DNA of 64,000 nucleotides, taken from positions 1 to 64,000 of the forward strand of contig CANGHW010000006.1 of assembly GCA_947453695.1 (NCBI GenBank), given 5' to 3'. The notes under the pieces were generated by a model. The model was given only the letters and a program-made list of their open reading frames with translations, made no database searches and was not told the origin of the DNA. Positions 34,779 through 42,772 of the stretch are shown here, one piece after another. Every line of letters begins with the position of its first letter. The stretch's first letter is position 1. The translations under genes were made by a program, and so were the position numbers. This DNA comes from Opitutia bacterium. Its GTDB lineage: Bacteria > Verrucomicrobiota > Verrucomicrobiia > Opitutales > Opitutaceae.

Positions 34779-35780
34779 TTAGTCGAAGATCGGGAAAAAC
34801 GTGTTGAACGCGACCTCGCCGAAGTGGCCAGGGTCATTGAAGCGGCGACGGCGGTCGAGGGCGTCGATCGCCGACATCTCGGCGGCGGTGAGGGCGAAAT
34901 CGAAGAGCGCGAGGTTTTCGGCGAGGCGCGCGGGGGTCTGGGTTTTCGGGATGACGGCGCAACCGCGCTGCACGCCCCAGCGGAGTGTGATCTGCGCAGG
35001 CGTCCGGCGATGCGCGGCAGCAATCGCGGTGACGACCGGGTCGTGGAGCACGTTCTCATCGGGCCGCGCCATGCCGATGGATTCGTAGGAGGGCGAGCCG
35101 AGCGGGGAAAACGCGGTGACGGCGATCTTCTCCTGTGCGCAATAGCGCAGCATGCGGGGCTGCGTGAGATACGGGTGCAGCTCGATTTGGTGAACGGTCG
35201 GGCGGATGGCTGCGTAGCTGAGCACGTCGCGCAGCGCAGAGATGTTGAGATTGCACACGCCGATGTGTTTCACGAGGCCGGCGCGGTGAAGGTCCTCCAT
35301 CGCAGCCCACGTTTCGGCATAAGGGACGGAGATGGGCTTCATCGCGGGCGCGGCTGCCTTCGGGTCGTGGAACCACTCGGGCGGGTAGCGGACGTCGAAG
35401 GGCACGTAAGCCAGCGCGATCGGAAAATGGATCAGGTAGAGATCGAGGTAGTCGAGGCGCAGGTCGCGCAAGGACCGCTCGCAGGCGGCGCGCACGTGCT
35501 TCGGCTCGTGGTAGGTGTTCCAAAGCTTGGAGGTAACCCAGAGGTCCTCGCGGCGGCAGAGGCCGGCGCCCAACGCGGCGGAAATTCCGGCGCCGACTTC
35601 GGCTTCGTTGCCGTAGTCGCACGCGCAGTCGAGGTGACGGTAGCCGGCGCGGATCGCGTCCTGCACGAGAACGGGTGCAGCAGGCTTGGGCATTTTCCAG
35701 AAGCCGAGGCCGACCGAGGGAAACAGGCCGCCATCGGCGAGCGGAATCGCGGGGGCGGACGCGGGAAGAGTCGTGGACAT
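34779..35780 (-). CDS. Aldo/keto reductase
   Basis: 333 residues from the ATG at 35780. A GTG at 35804, overlapping the sulfatase stop as GTGA, would add 8 residues and cannot be excluded. The TIM-barrel AKR signatures are clear: catalytic Asp and Tyr in YRHLDCACDYGNEAEVG, Lys in WVTSKLWNTYHE, His in DLYLIHFP, then IGVCNLNISALRDVLSYA and the NADP-binding AVIPKTQTPARLAEN. It has no signal peptide, so it is cytoplasmic. Probably reduces a sugar aldehyde or ketone released from the glycan. Confidence 0.92.
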   Translation of the reverse strand: MSTTLPASAPAIPLADGGLFPSVGLGFWKMPKPAAPVLVQDAIRAGYRHLDCACDYGNEAEVGAGISAALGAGLCRREDLWVTSKLWNTYHEPKHVRAACERSLRDLRLDYLDLYLIHFPIALAYVPFDVRYPPEWFHDPKAAAPAMKPISVPYAETWAAMEDLHRAGLVKHIGVCNLNISALRDVLSYAAIRPTVHQIELHPYLTQPRMLRYCAQEKIAVTAFSPLGSPSYESIGMARPDENVLHDPVVTAIAAAHRRTPAQITLRWGVQRGCAVIPKTQTPARLAENLALFDFALTAAEMSAIDALDRRRRFNDPGHFGEVAFNTFFPIFD

Positions 35781-35800
35781 CGGGGCCAACGAAGGCGGGC

Positions 35801-37429
35801 TCACTTGAACTCGTCAAACCCCGCGAGCTGCGGCCAGCGCGGCGCGGGGGTATTTTCCTGCGGCGCGCCCGGCGTGCTGCGCCCGCTCAGGACCTGCTCG
35901 CGCAGGAGGCGGCCGAGGCGGCGCACAACGTCGGGGTGCCGGGCGACGAGGTTGTTTTTCTCGGCGGGGTCGGCCGCGAGATCGTAGAGCTGGAGCCGCG
36001 GCAGGCCAGCGGTGCTGTCGCGGCCGGGCCGCGGCGCACTCCAGCCGCCGGAGTCGGGGCAGAGTTCGAGCTTCCATTCGCCTTCGCGGATGGCGAAGGA
36101 GCCGTTGATCGAATGGCTCACCAGAGAGGTGCGGGGCGCTGCGCCGGGCCGGCCGTCGAGCAGGGGCAGGAAACTCACGCTGTCTTCGGCGGCGGTGTCG
36201 GGGAGTTTCTGGCCGAGGAGGTCGGCGCAGGTCGCCATGAAATCGCCGAGGCACACCACGGCGTCGGTGGAGCGGCCAGGCTGCACGCGCGCGGGCCAGC
36301 GCACAATGAGCGGGATGCGGTGGCCACCGTCAAAGATGTCGGCCTTGTAGCCACGTCGGGCCGCACTGGGATCGTGGCCGAGCGCGGCGAGCGCGGGGAA
36401 GTCGGCCTGCGGGGAGCAACCATTGTCGCTGGTAAAAATCACGAGGGTATTGTCCGCCACACCCGCGCGGTCGAGGGCGGCGAGGAGTTCGCCGACGGCA
36501 GCATCGGTCTGCATGACGAAATCCGCGTAGTCGTTGAGGCCGCTTTTGCCCTGCCACTCCTTGGTCGGCGCGATGGGCGTGTGCGGCGAGTTGAGCGGCA
36601 GGTAAAGAAAGAAGGGCTGCCCGGCGCGGGCGGCGGCGGCGCGGCGGCCGATGTAGTCGATGGCGCGCTGCGTGAAGGCCGGCAGCACGTCGACGGTGTC
36701 GAAGCCCGGCGCGATCGGCCCGGTGCGGACCTGACCGCCCTCGGGGTGTGCATTCTTCATCGGAAAGACGCCGACGCGGTCGGGTTGCGCCGCGACGCGG
36801 TCATTCACGAGGAACGCGTAGGGCGGCATGTCGAGCGAGGCGCTGATGCCGAAGAATTCATCGAAGCCGAGGGTCGTGGGCCCGCGGCCGAAGGGTTTCG
36901 TGAAATCGATACCGGCGCCCGGATCGTCCTCCGCGGCAGCGGCCTTGGTCTTAGCGGTCGATTTCTTCTTGGGCACGGAGGCGCCGAGGTCGTTGCGCCC
37001 GCCCTGCGCCCACTCCAAGCCGAGGTGCCACTTGCCGATGGCCGCGGTGTGGTAGCCCTGCTGCCGCAGAAACTCCGCGACCGTCAGCCGGCCAGGCTCG
37101 ATTAAGGGCGGACTGAAACCGCCGAGCACGCCCTGCTTCAGCGTGGAGCGCCAGTTGTAGCGGCCGGTGAGGATATTGTAACGCGTCGGCGTGCAGACCG
37201 CGGACGCCGAGTGCGCCTCGGTAAACTTCAGGCCCGCACCCGCCAGCCGGTCGAGGTGCGGCGTAGCGATTTTTCCCTGCGGATTGAAACAGCGCACGTC
37301 GCCCGCGCCGAGGTCGTCGGCGAGGATGAAGACGATGTTGGGGCGCGAAGACGCGGGCACCGCCGCGACTCCGACGCAGGCGAGCACGACAGCTAGACTG
37401 AACATCCGGGCGATGCGGGGAAACGACAT
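35801..37429 (-). CDS. Sulfatase, arylsulfatase type (CTPTR)
   Basis: 542 residues from the ATG at 37429, with signal peptide (FSLAVVLACVGVAAVPASS). Motifs: RPNIVFILADDLGAGDVRCF, CTPTRYNILTGRYNWRSTLK, AIGKWHLGLEW, YLPLNSPHTPIAPTKEWQGK, FTSDNGCSPQADFPAL, GHRIPLIVRWP. It carries a Lys/Ala/Thr-rich insert near residue 170 (VPKKKSTAKTKAAA). It begins the minus-strand run toward the aldo-keto reductase and ThuA genes and diverges from the sulfatase at 37553. Confidence 0.9.
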   Translation of the reverse strand: MSFPRIARMFSLAVVLACVGVAAVPASSRPNIVFILADDLGAGDVRCFNPQGKIATPHLDRLAGAGLKFTEAHSASAVCTPTRYNILTGRYNWRSTLKQGVLGGFSPPLIEPGRLTVAEFLRQQGYHTAAIGKWHLGLEWAQGGRNDLGASVPKKKSTAKTKAAAAEDDPGAGIDFTKPFGRGPTTLGFDEFFGISASLDMPPYAFLVNDRVAAQPDRVGVFPMKNAHPEGGQVRTGPIAPGFDTVDVLPAFTQRAIDYIGRRAAAARAGQPFFLYLPLNSPHTPIAPTKEWQGKSGLNDYADFVMQTDAAVGELLAALDRAGVADNTLVIFTSDNGCSPQADFPALAALGHDPSAARRGYKADIFDGGHRIPLIVRWPARVQPGRSTDAVVCLGDFMATCADLLGQKLPDTAAEDSVSFLPLLDGRPGAAPRTSLVSHSINGSFAIREGEWKLELCPDSGGWSAPRPGRDSTAGLPRLQLYDLAADPAEKNNLVARHPDVVRRLGRLLREQVLSGRSTPGAPQENTPAPRWPQLAGFDEFK

Positions 37430-37552
37430 GGGGCAGTGGGGGTGACGGCCCGGAACGCTGAGTCCCGGCCGCTCGGTGCGCAATGCCGCCGCACGGAGAA
37501 TTTGCTTTTGTCGCACCGCCCAAAGCGGTTCCCTCCGCCAGCCCCTCCCCCA
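37430..37552. promoter_or_regulatory. Divergent promoter region between two sulfatase operons
   Basis: 123 bases lie between two outward-reading sulfatase genes. An imperfect inverted repeat (cggcccgga / tcccggccg, one mismatch) is present around 37447-37472 and is a candidate shared operator. No clear sigma-70 consensus was seen. Confidence 0.4.
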
Positions 37553-39028
37553 ATGCTGTTACCTCACCGTCGCCTCCCTTCGCTCGTCGCCGCCCTCACG
37601 CTCGTTTTCTCCGCAGCGTTCCTCGCTCCCCGCGCCAACGCCGCGGCCCGCCCACCCAACATCGTGTTCTTCCTGATCGACGACTGGGGATGGACCGACG
37701 CCGCGAGCTTCGGGAGCAAACTCTACGAGACACCCAACATCGACCGCCTCGTCACGCAGGGAATGAAGTTCACCGACGCCTACTCGGCGTGCACCGTGTG
37801 CTCTCCGACCCGCGCATCGACCATGACCGGAAAATATCCTGCACGGCTCCACATCACCGACTGGATCGCCGGCCACAACCGCCCCTACGCCAAACTCAAG
37901 ATTCCCGCGTGGACGCTCCAGCTGCCCCTCGAAGAAACGACCATCGCCGAGGCCCTCAAGGCCCGCGGCTACACCACCGCGCTCTTCGGCAAGTGGCACC
38001 TCGGCGGCGAGGCCTACTACCCCGAGCACCAGGGCTTCGACGTCAACGTCGGCGGCTGCGACCGTGGCCAGCCCGGCGCGTATTTTCCACCCTACGGCAT
38101 TGTGAACATCAAGGACGAGCGTCCCGGCGAGTTTCTCAGCGATCGCCTCACGCGCGACGCGATCAGCTTCATGGAAACGAACAAGGACCGGCCGTTCTTC
38201 GTCTATTTCCCGCACTACGCCGTCCACACCCCGCTCGCCGGCAAACCCGAGGTGATCGAAAAGTATAAAAAGAAACTCGCCGCCGGCACCTACACGCAGA
38301 CCAACCCCATCTACGCCGCCCTCGTCGAGAGCATCGACGACAGCGTCGGTGCCGTGATGCAGCGCCTCGCCGAGCTGAAGCTCGACGACAACACGATCAT
38401 CATCCTGACCGGCGACAACGGCGGCCTCAGCGGCACCGTCAACGCCGCCGGCTGGCGCCCCGGCCCGACCCGCAACGACCCGCTCCGCCTCGGCAAGGGC
38501 TCCGCCTACGAGGGCGGCGTGCGCGTTCCGCTCGTCGTGAAATGGCCTGGCGTGACCCGGCCCGGCAGCGTCTCCGCCGTGCCCGTCACGAGCGTCGACT
38601 ACTTCCCCACCCTGCTCGAAGCCGCCACCGGCGCGCCCGCCAAGGGGCTCGACGGTGAGTCGATCGTCGCCGCGCTCAAAGGCGCGCCTGCCCTCTCCCG
38701 CGACGCGATCTACTGGCACTATCCGCACTACCACCCCGGCAGCGCCACGCCCTACAGCGCGGTGCGCGAAGGCGATTGGAAGCTTATCCATTTCTTCGAG
38801 GACGACCACGTCGAGCTCTACAACCTAAAGAACGATCTCGGCGAAAAAACCGACCTCGCCGCCACTCAGGCTCCCAAAGCCGCCGCGCTCCGCGCGAAAC
38901 TCGACGCATGGCGCACCTCCGTCGGCGCCCAGTTGCCCACGAAAAATCCCGCCTACGACCCCGCCCGCGAGTGGGAGGGCGAAGGTCCCGCCGGCGGCAA
39001 GAAGGGCGGCAAGGCCAAGAAGTCGTGA
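37553..39028 (+). CDS. Sulfatase, arylsulfatase A type (CSPTR)
   Basis: 491 residues from the ATG at 37553 (signal peptide LPSLVAALTLVFSAAFLAPR, cleavage after ANA). Motifs: PPNIVFFLIDDWGWTDAASF, CSPTRASTMTGKYPARLHIT, FGKWHLGGEAYYP, YFPHYAVHTPLAG, ILTGDNGGLSG, then GKGSAYEGGVRVPLVVKWPG. The C-terminal tail is rich in Gly and Lys. Its stop overlaps the start of the acetyltransferase gene as GTGA (39025-39028), so it is the first gene of a translationally coupled trio. Resembles S1_16-type exo-sulfatases; specificity unproven. Confidence 0.9.
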   Translation: MLLPHRRLPSLVAALTLVFSAAFLAPRANAAARPPNIVFFLIDDWGWTDAASFGSKLYETPNIDRLVTQGMKFTDAYSACTVCSPTRASTMTGKYPARLHITDWIAGHNRPYAKLKIPAWTLQLPLEETTIAEALKARGYTTALFGKWHLGGEAYYPEHQGFDVNVGGCDRGQPGAYFPPYGIVNIKDERPGEFLSDRLTRDAISFMETNKDRPFFVYFPHYAVHTPLAGKPEVIEKYKKKLAAGTYTQTNPIYAALVESIDDSVGAVMQRLAELKLDDNTIIILTGDNGGLSGTVNAAGWRPGPTRNDPLRLGKGSAYEGGVRVPLVVKWPGVTRPGSVSAVPVTSVDYFPTLLEAATGAPAKGLDGESIVAALKGAPALSRDAIYWHYPHYHPGSATPYSAVREGDWKLIHFFEDDHVELYNLKNDLGEKTDLAATQAPKAAALRAKLDAWRTSVGAQLPTKNPAYDPAREWEGEGPAGGKKGGKAKKS

Positions 39029-40290
39029 GCACGAGTCCCTCCGCTTCCTCGCCCGGTGCCAGCGCCGCCGCGGGCCCCGCCACCGGAGTCGCGACCGCAG
39101 TGCGCACACGCCTCGCGTCCATCGACGCGCTGCGCGGCTTCGACATGCTCTGGATCATCGGCGGTGAGCAGGTCGCCAAGGCTCTCGAGCCACTCGGCGG
39201 CGGCCCGATTGTCGCTGCCTTCGTCAACCAGCTCACGCACGTCACCTGGGCGGGTTTCCATTTTTTCGACGTCATTTTCCCGCTTTTCCTGTTTCTCGTC
39301 GGCGTCTCGATCGTGCTCTCGCTGGACCGCACCATCGCCACCGCAGGACGCGGCGGCGCCCTCGACCGCATTGCCCGCCGGAGCGCGCTGCTGTTTGTCG
39401 TAGGCATCTTCTACTACGGCGGCATCACTCGCGCCTGGCCCGATATTCAGGTGTCCGGCGTGCTGCCGCGCATCGCGTTCTGCTACTTCGCCGCCGCGAC
39501 CCTCTACGTGCTCCTCCCGCGCAAGGGCCTCGTGATCGCCGCCGCCGGCTGCGTGATCGGTTACGGCGCACTGCTGGCCTACGTGCCGTTCCCCGACGTC
39601 AATCTCGCCCACGGCAACATCGGCAAACGCGGCTCGCAGACCGCCGCCGAATCACCCGCCAAGCTTCTCGCTAATGTCACGACCACAGTCAGCGGAGTCT
39701 ATGAAGAGGGCCGCAACCTCACCCACTACGTCGACTTCCGCTGGCTGCCCGGTCGGAAGCGCAACCTCTACTACACCAACGAGGGCCTGCTCAGCACCAT
39801 CCCGTCCGTCGCGACCACGCTCTTCGGCGTGATGGCTGGCTGGCTGCTCACCAGCACGACGCTCACCGGCAGACAGAAAGTCGCCCGGCTCCTCGGCGCC
39901 GGCGCCGCCGGCATCGCCCTCGGCCTCCTGTGGAGTCTGCAGGTGCCAATCATCAAACGCATCTGGACCCCGTCGTTCTGCCTCATCGCCGCCGGGTGCT
40001 CCGCCTGGCTGCTCGCCGTCTTCTACCTGCTCATAGATGTGTGGCAGTGGCAGCGCTGGTGCGTGCCCTTCCTCTGGGTCGGCACCAATGCACTCACCGT
40101 TTACCTCGCGGAAAACCTGATCGACTTCGGCGCAATCGCCGCGCGCCTCGGCGGCGGCGATCTCACCAACTTCCTCGACGCCCACATCGCCCGCGGCACC
40201 GGCGGCCTCCTCGTCGCCCTACTCGCCCTCGCGTTGCCCGTGCTGCTCATGCGTTTCCTCTACGAGCGAAAAATCTTCCTCCGCCTATGA
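39025..40290 (+). CDS. HGSNAT-like transmembrane N-acetyltransferase
   Basis: 421 residues from a GTG at 39025 that overlaps the sulfatase stop. About ten transmembrane helices. It matches the heparan-alpha-glucosaminide N-acetyltransferase family (DUF5009/COG4299): TRLASIDALRGFDMLWIIGG, the loop THVTWAGFHFFDVIFPLFLF, VSGVLPRIAFCYFAAATLYV, YYTNEGLLSTIPSVATTLFG, and a C-terminal FLYERKIFLRL. As I recall the human enzyme, the corresponding parts are KHASWNGLTVADLVFPWF with the active-site His, DPEGILGTINSI, and a final RKKIFWKI, so the likely catalytic His is kept. HGSNAT carries acetyl from cytoplasmic acetyl-CoA across a membrane to terminal glucosamine. The next gene overlaps by 4 bases. Confidence 0.85.
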   Translation: MSTSPSASSPGASAAAGPATGVATAVRTRLASIDALRGFDMLWIIGGEQVAKALEPLGGGPIVAAFVNQLTHVTWAGFHFFDVIFPLFLFLVGVSIVLSLDRTIATAGRGGALDRIARRSALLFVVGIFYYGGITRAWPDIQVSGVLPRIAFCYFAAATLYVLLPRKGLVIAAAGCVIGYGALLAYVPFPDVNLAHGNIGKRGSQTAAESPAKLLANVTTTVSGVYEEGRNLTHYVDFRWLPGRKRNLYYTNEGLLSTIPSVATTLFGVMAGWLLTSTTLTGRQKVARLLGAGAAGIALGLLWSLQVPIIKRIWTPSFCLIAAGCSAWLLAVFYLLIDVWQWQRWCVPFLWVGTNALTVYLAENLIDFGAIAARLGGGDLTNFLDAHIARGTGGLLVALLALALPVLLMRFLYERKIFLRL

Positions 40291-41747
40291 ACCTGCGCCG
40301 CCTCGCCCTCGCTGTTTTCTGCCCGCTGCTCGGCGCGCTCGGCCTGCATGCCGCCGCGGCGCCCACCCCAGCCCCGGCCCGCCCGAACATCCTCCTCATC
40401 CTCGCCGACAACTGGCGCTACCCCAATGCCGGCGCCCTCGGCGATTCGATGGCGCGCACGCCCGCCTTCGACCGCGTCGCGCGCGAGGGCGTGGTGTTCA
40501 CCCACACCTTCAACCCCGTGCCGTCGTGCTCTCCCACGCGCTCGTGCCTGCTCACCGGCAAGATCGCCCACCAGCTCGGCGAGCGGGCGAGTCTCTGGAG
40601 CGCGTTTCCCCGCGACACCCCCATCGTCACGCAACTCCTGCGTGAGGCCGGCTACACGATCGGCTACAGCGGCAAACCCTGGGCTCCCGGCAACACCGAG
40701 GTTTCCGGCTGGAAGGAAAATCCCGTCGGCCCGAAGTTCGCCGGCTTCGCCGACTTCCACGCCAAGCGCCCCGCCGGCGCACCGTTTTTCTTCTGGCTCG
40801 GCAACACCGACACCGCGACCAAGGGCGGCCGCATCCCTTACCTTGCCGACGCCCAGGCCAAGCTCGACGCCACCCAACTCGTCATCCCGCCCGAGCTGCC
40901 CGACTGCCCCGAAGTCCGTCGGGACCTGCTCAACTACTACGGCGGCGTGATGAAACTCGACAACGAAGCCGCCCGCGCTCTCGCCACCCTCGAAGCGGCC
41001 GGCCAACTCGACGACACCGTCGTCATCTACACCAGCGACAACGGCTGGCAGATGCCTCGCGGCCTCGCCAATTGCTACGACGCCGGCTCACGCGTCCCGC
41101 TCGCCATCCGCTGGGGCAAAAATCTCACCGCCGGCCGCCGCGTCGAGGCCTTCATCAACGTCGCAGACCTCGGCCCCACGTTCCTCGAACTCGCCGGCCT
41201 GCGCCCACCCGCCGAGATGACCATGCGCAGCTTCAAGAATCTCCTCCTCGGCCAGCCCGACGCCACGCCCCGCGACGCCGTGTTTATGGAACGCGAGCGT
41301 CACGCCGACGTCCGCAGGGACCACCTCAGCTACCCCGTCCGCGGCATCCGCACGAAGGAGTTTCTCTACCTCCGTAACCTCCGCCCCGACCGCTGGCCCG
41401 CCGGCGACCCCGACGTGAATTTTCTCCACGGCCGCCCCTACGGCGACGTCGACACCACTCTCGTGAAAGACGTCCTCCTCGCCCACCAGCAGGACCCCGC
41501 GTTCGCGAAATTCACCGCCCTCATCTTCGGCAAACGCCCCGCCGAGGAACTCTACGATCTAGCGAAAGACCCGCACCAGCTCACCAACGTCGCCACCCAA
41601 CCCGCCTACGCCGCCGCCCTCGCGCAACTCCGCACGCGCGTCGAGACCTGGATGCGTGACACCGGCGACCCACGTGTCGACCAGAGCTACGACGGCTGGG
41701 ACAAGTTTCCTTACTACGGCAAGGCCCCCGGCAAGACCCCCGAGTAG
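40287..41747 (+). CDS. Sulfatase, heparan N-sulfatase (sulfamidase)-like (CSPTR)
   Basis: 486 residues from the ATG at 40287, which forms ATGA with the acetyltransferase stop. Signal peptide RLALAVFCPLLGALGLHAAA. Motifs: RPNILLILADNWRYPNAGAL (Asn replaces the second Asp of the usual DD pair), CSPTRSCLLTGKIAHQLGER, SGKPWAPGNTEVSGW, FFFWLGNTDTAT, YTSDNGWQMPRGLANCYDAG, and RTKEFLYLRNLRPDRWPAGD. These features group it with the gene at 10245-11843 in the SGSH-like sulfatases. Coupling to an HGSNAT-like gene supports action on N-sulfated or related glucosamine. Confidence 0.87.
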   Translation: MNLRRLALAVFCPLLGALGLHAAAAPTPAPARPNILLILADNWRYPNAGALGDSMARTPAFDRVAREGVVFTHTFNPVPSCSPTRSCLLTGKIAHQLGERASLWSAFPRDTPIVTQLLREAGYTIGYSGKPWAPGNTEVSGWKENPVGPKFAGFADFHAKRPAGAPFFFWLGNTDTATKGGRIPYLADAQAKLDATQLVIPPELPDCPEVRRDLLNYYGGVMKLDNEAARALATLEAAGQLDDTVVIYTSDNGWQMPRGLANCYDAGSRVPLAIRWGKNLTAGRRVEAFINVADLGPTFLELAGLRPPAEMTMRSFKNLLLGQPDATPRDAVFMERERHADVRRDHLSYPVRGIRTKEFLYLRNLRPDRWPAGDPDVNFLHGRPYGDVDTTLVKDVLLAHQQDPAFAKFTALIFGKRPAEELYDLAKDPHQLTNVATQPAYAAALAQLRTRVETWMRDTGDPRVDQSYDGWDKFPYYGKAPGKTPE

Positions 41748-41757
41748 CGCGACGCGC

Positions 41758-42696
41758 CTACCGCACGGGCGGCACCACCAGATGTTTGGACGGCTTCGGC
41801 GGCGCCGAGAACGGTCCCTGTGCCGCGCGAAAATCCCGCGGGGCCAGTCCCACGTGCCGGCGAAATAATTTCGAGAAGTGATAGGGATCGGCGAGCCCCA
41901 CCGCCTTGCCCACCTCGGCGATCGGGAGCGTCGTGCTTAACAACAGCTCCCGCGCCTCGCGCAGCTGCCGGGCGATCACGTGGTGCTTTGCCGAGACGCC
42001 CATGTGCCGGCGAAACAGCTTGAGCACATGGGAGCGACTGCGGCCGATCAGCGTCGCCATCTCCTCGATCCGCGGCCCGAGGTGGAACCCCCGCTCTACA
42101 TGCACCAGCAGCCGCTCCAGTTCCTCCGGCCTACGCGCCGCCGGCGCGCGCGCCCCTGCCGCCAGTCGCGTGAGTTCCCGCACTACGAGCAGGCCCAACG
42201 CCCGCGCCTCCTCTTCGTCGCGCGGCGAATGCAAATACCACCGCACCGCGTAATCGATCAACCGGCCCAGCGGATCGTCCGCCTCCGTCCGCAGTCGCAC
42301 CACCCCACCCAGCCCCGACCACGCCACATCGCGGCGGTCCGGCGAGTCGGTCTCGGGCTCGTCCCGCTCGTGCGGCACGTTGGCCACCCAGCGCGCGCCC
42401 GGCCGATACCACGGCACCAGATGCACGTGCGCCGTGAACATTGGCTCCGCCGCCGACGGGACATAGGCGATCTCCCGACCCCACGGGAGCACATAGAGAT
42501 CGTGGGCCTCCAGCGGATAAGTGCGGCCGTCGACCGTGAACTTGCCCCGTCCGCTTTTGCACCAAAAAAGCCCCCGGCTCTGCACACACCGGTTTACGAA
42601 CTCCTGCTGGGCTGAAAATTGGAAAAACCCAGCACGGCAGACTGCCGGGGCCTCCGCTTCCGCCGTGGCGGCCCGGGTTATTCGGGAAGTGCGCAT
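41758..42696 (-). CDS. AraC-family transcriptional regulator
   Basis: 312 residues from the ATG at 42696; an in-frame ATG at 42732 would add 12 residues. The N-terminal cupin-like sensing domain has RGLFWCKSGRGKFTVDGRTY and LPWGREIAYVPS. The C-terminal AraC DNA-binding domain (about 215-300) shows MATLIGRSRSHVLKLFRRHM, then LREARELLLSTTLPIAEVGK and DPYHFSKLFRRHVGLAPRDF. It is transcribed away from the TonB receptor at 42773 with 76 bases between and probably controls that long plus-strand run. Its 3' end is 10 bases from the convergent sulfatase gene. Confidence 0.92.
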   Translation of the reverse strand: MRTSRITRAATAEAEAPAVCRAGFFQFSAQQEFVNRCVQSRGLFWCKSGRGKFTVDGRTYPLEAHDLYVLPWGREIAYVPSAAEPMFTAHVHLVPWYRPGARWVANVPHERDEPETDSPDRRDVAWSGLGGVVRLRTEADDPLGRLIDYAVRWYLHSPRDEEEARALGLLVVRELTRLAAGARAPAARRPEELERLLVHVERGFHLGPRIEEMATLIGRSRSHVLKLFRRHMGVSAKHHVIARQLREARELLLSTTLPIAEVGKAVGLADPYHFSKLFRRHVGLAPRDFRAAQGPFSAPPKPSKHLVVPPVR

Positions 42697-42772
42697 GGCT
42701 GCAAAAGAACAAATCAATCCCCACTTGTCCATTTCCGCCCGCCCACCCCGGGTGTTATCGTGGAGGCACCCC
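42697..42772. promoter_or_regulatory. Divergent region between AraC regulator and TonB receptor
   Basis: 76 bases. A good ribosome-binding site GGAGG at 42762-42766, 6 bases before the ATG at 42773, fixes the start of the receptor gene. It is unusually clear in this window, where most genes I checked lack one. The operator of the AraC protein is expected here but no repeat pair stood out. Confidence 0.5.
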
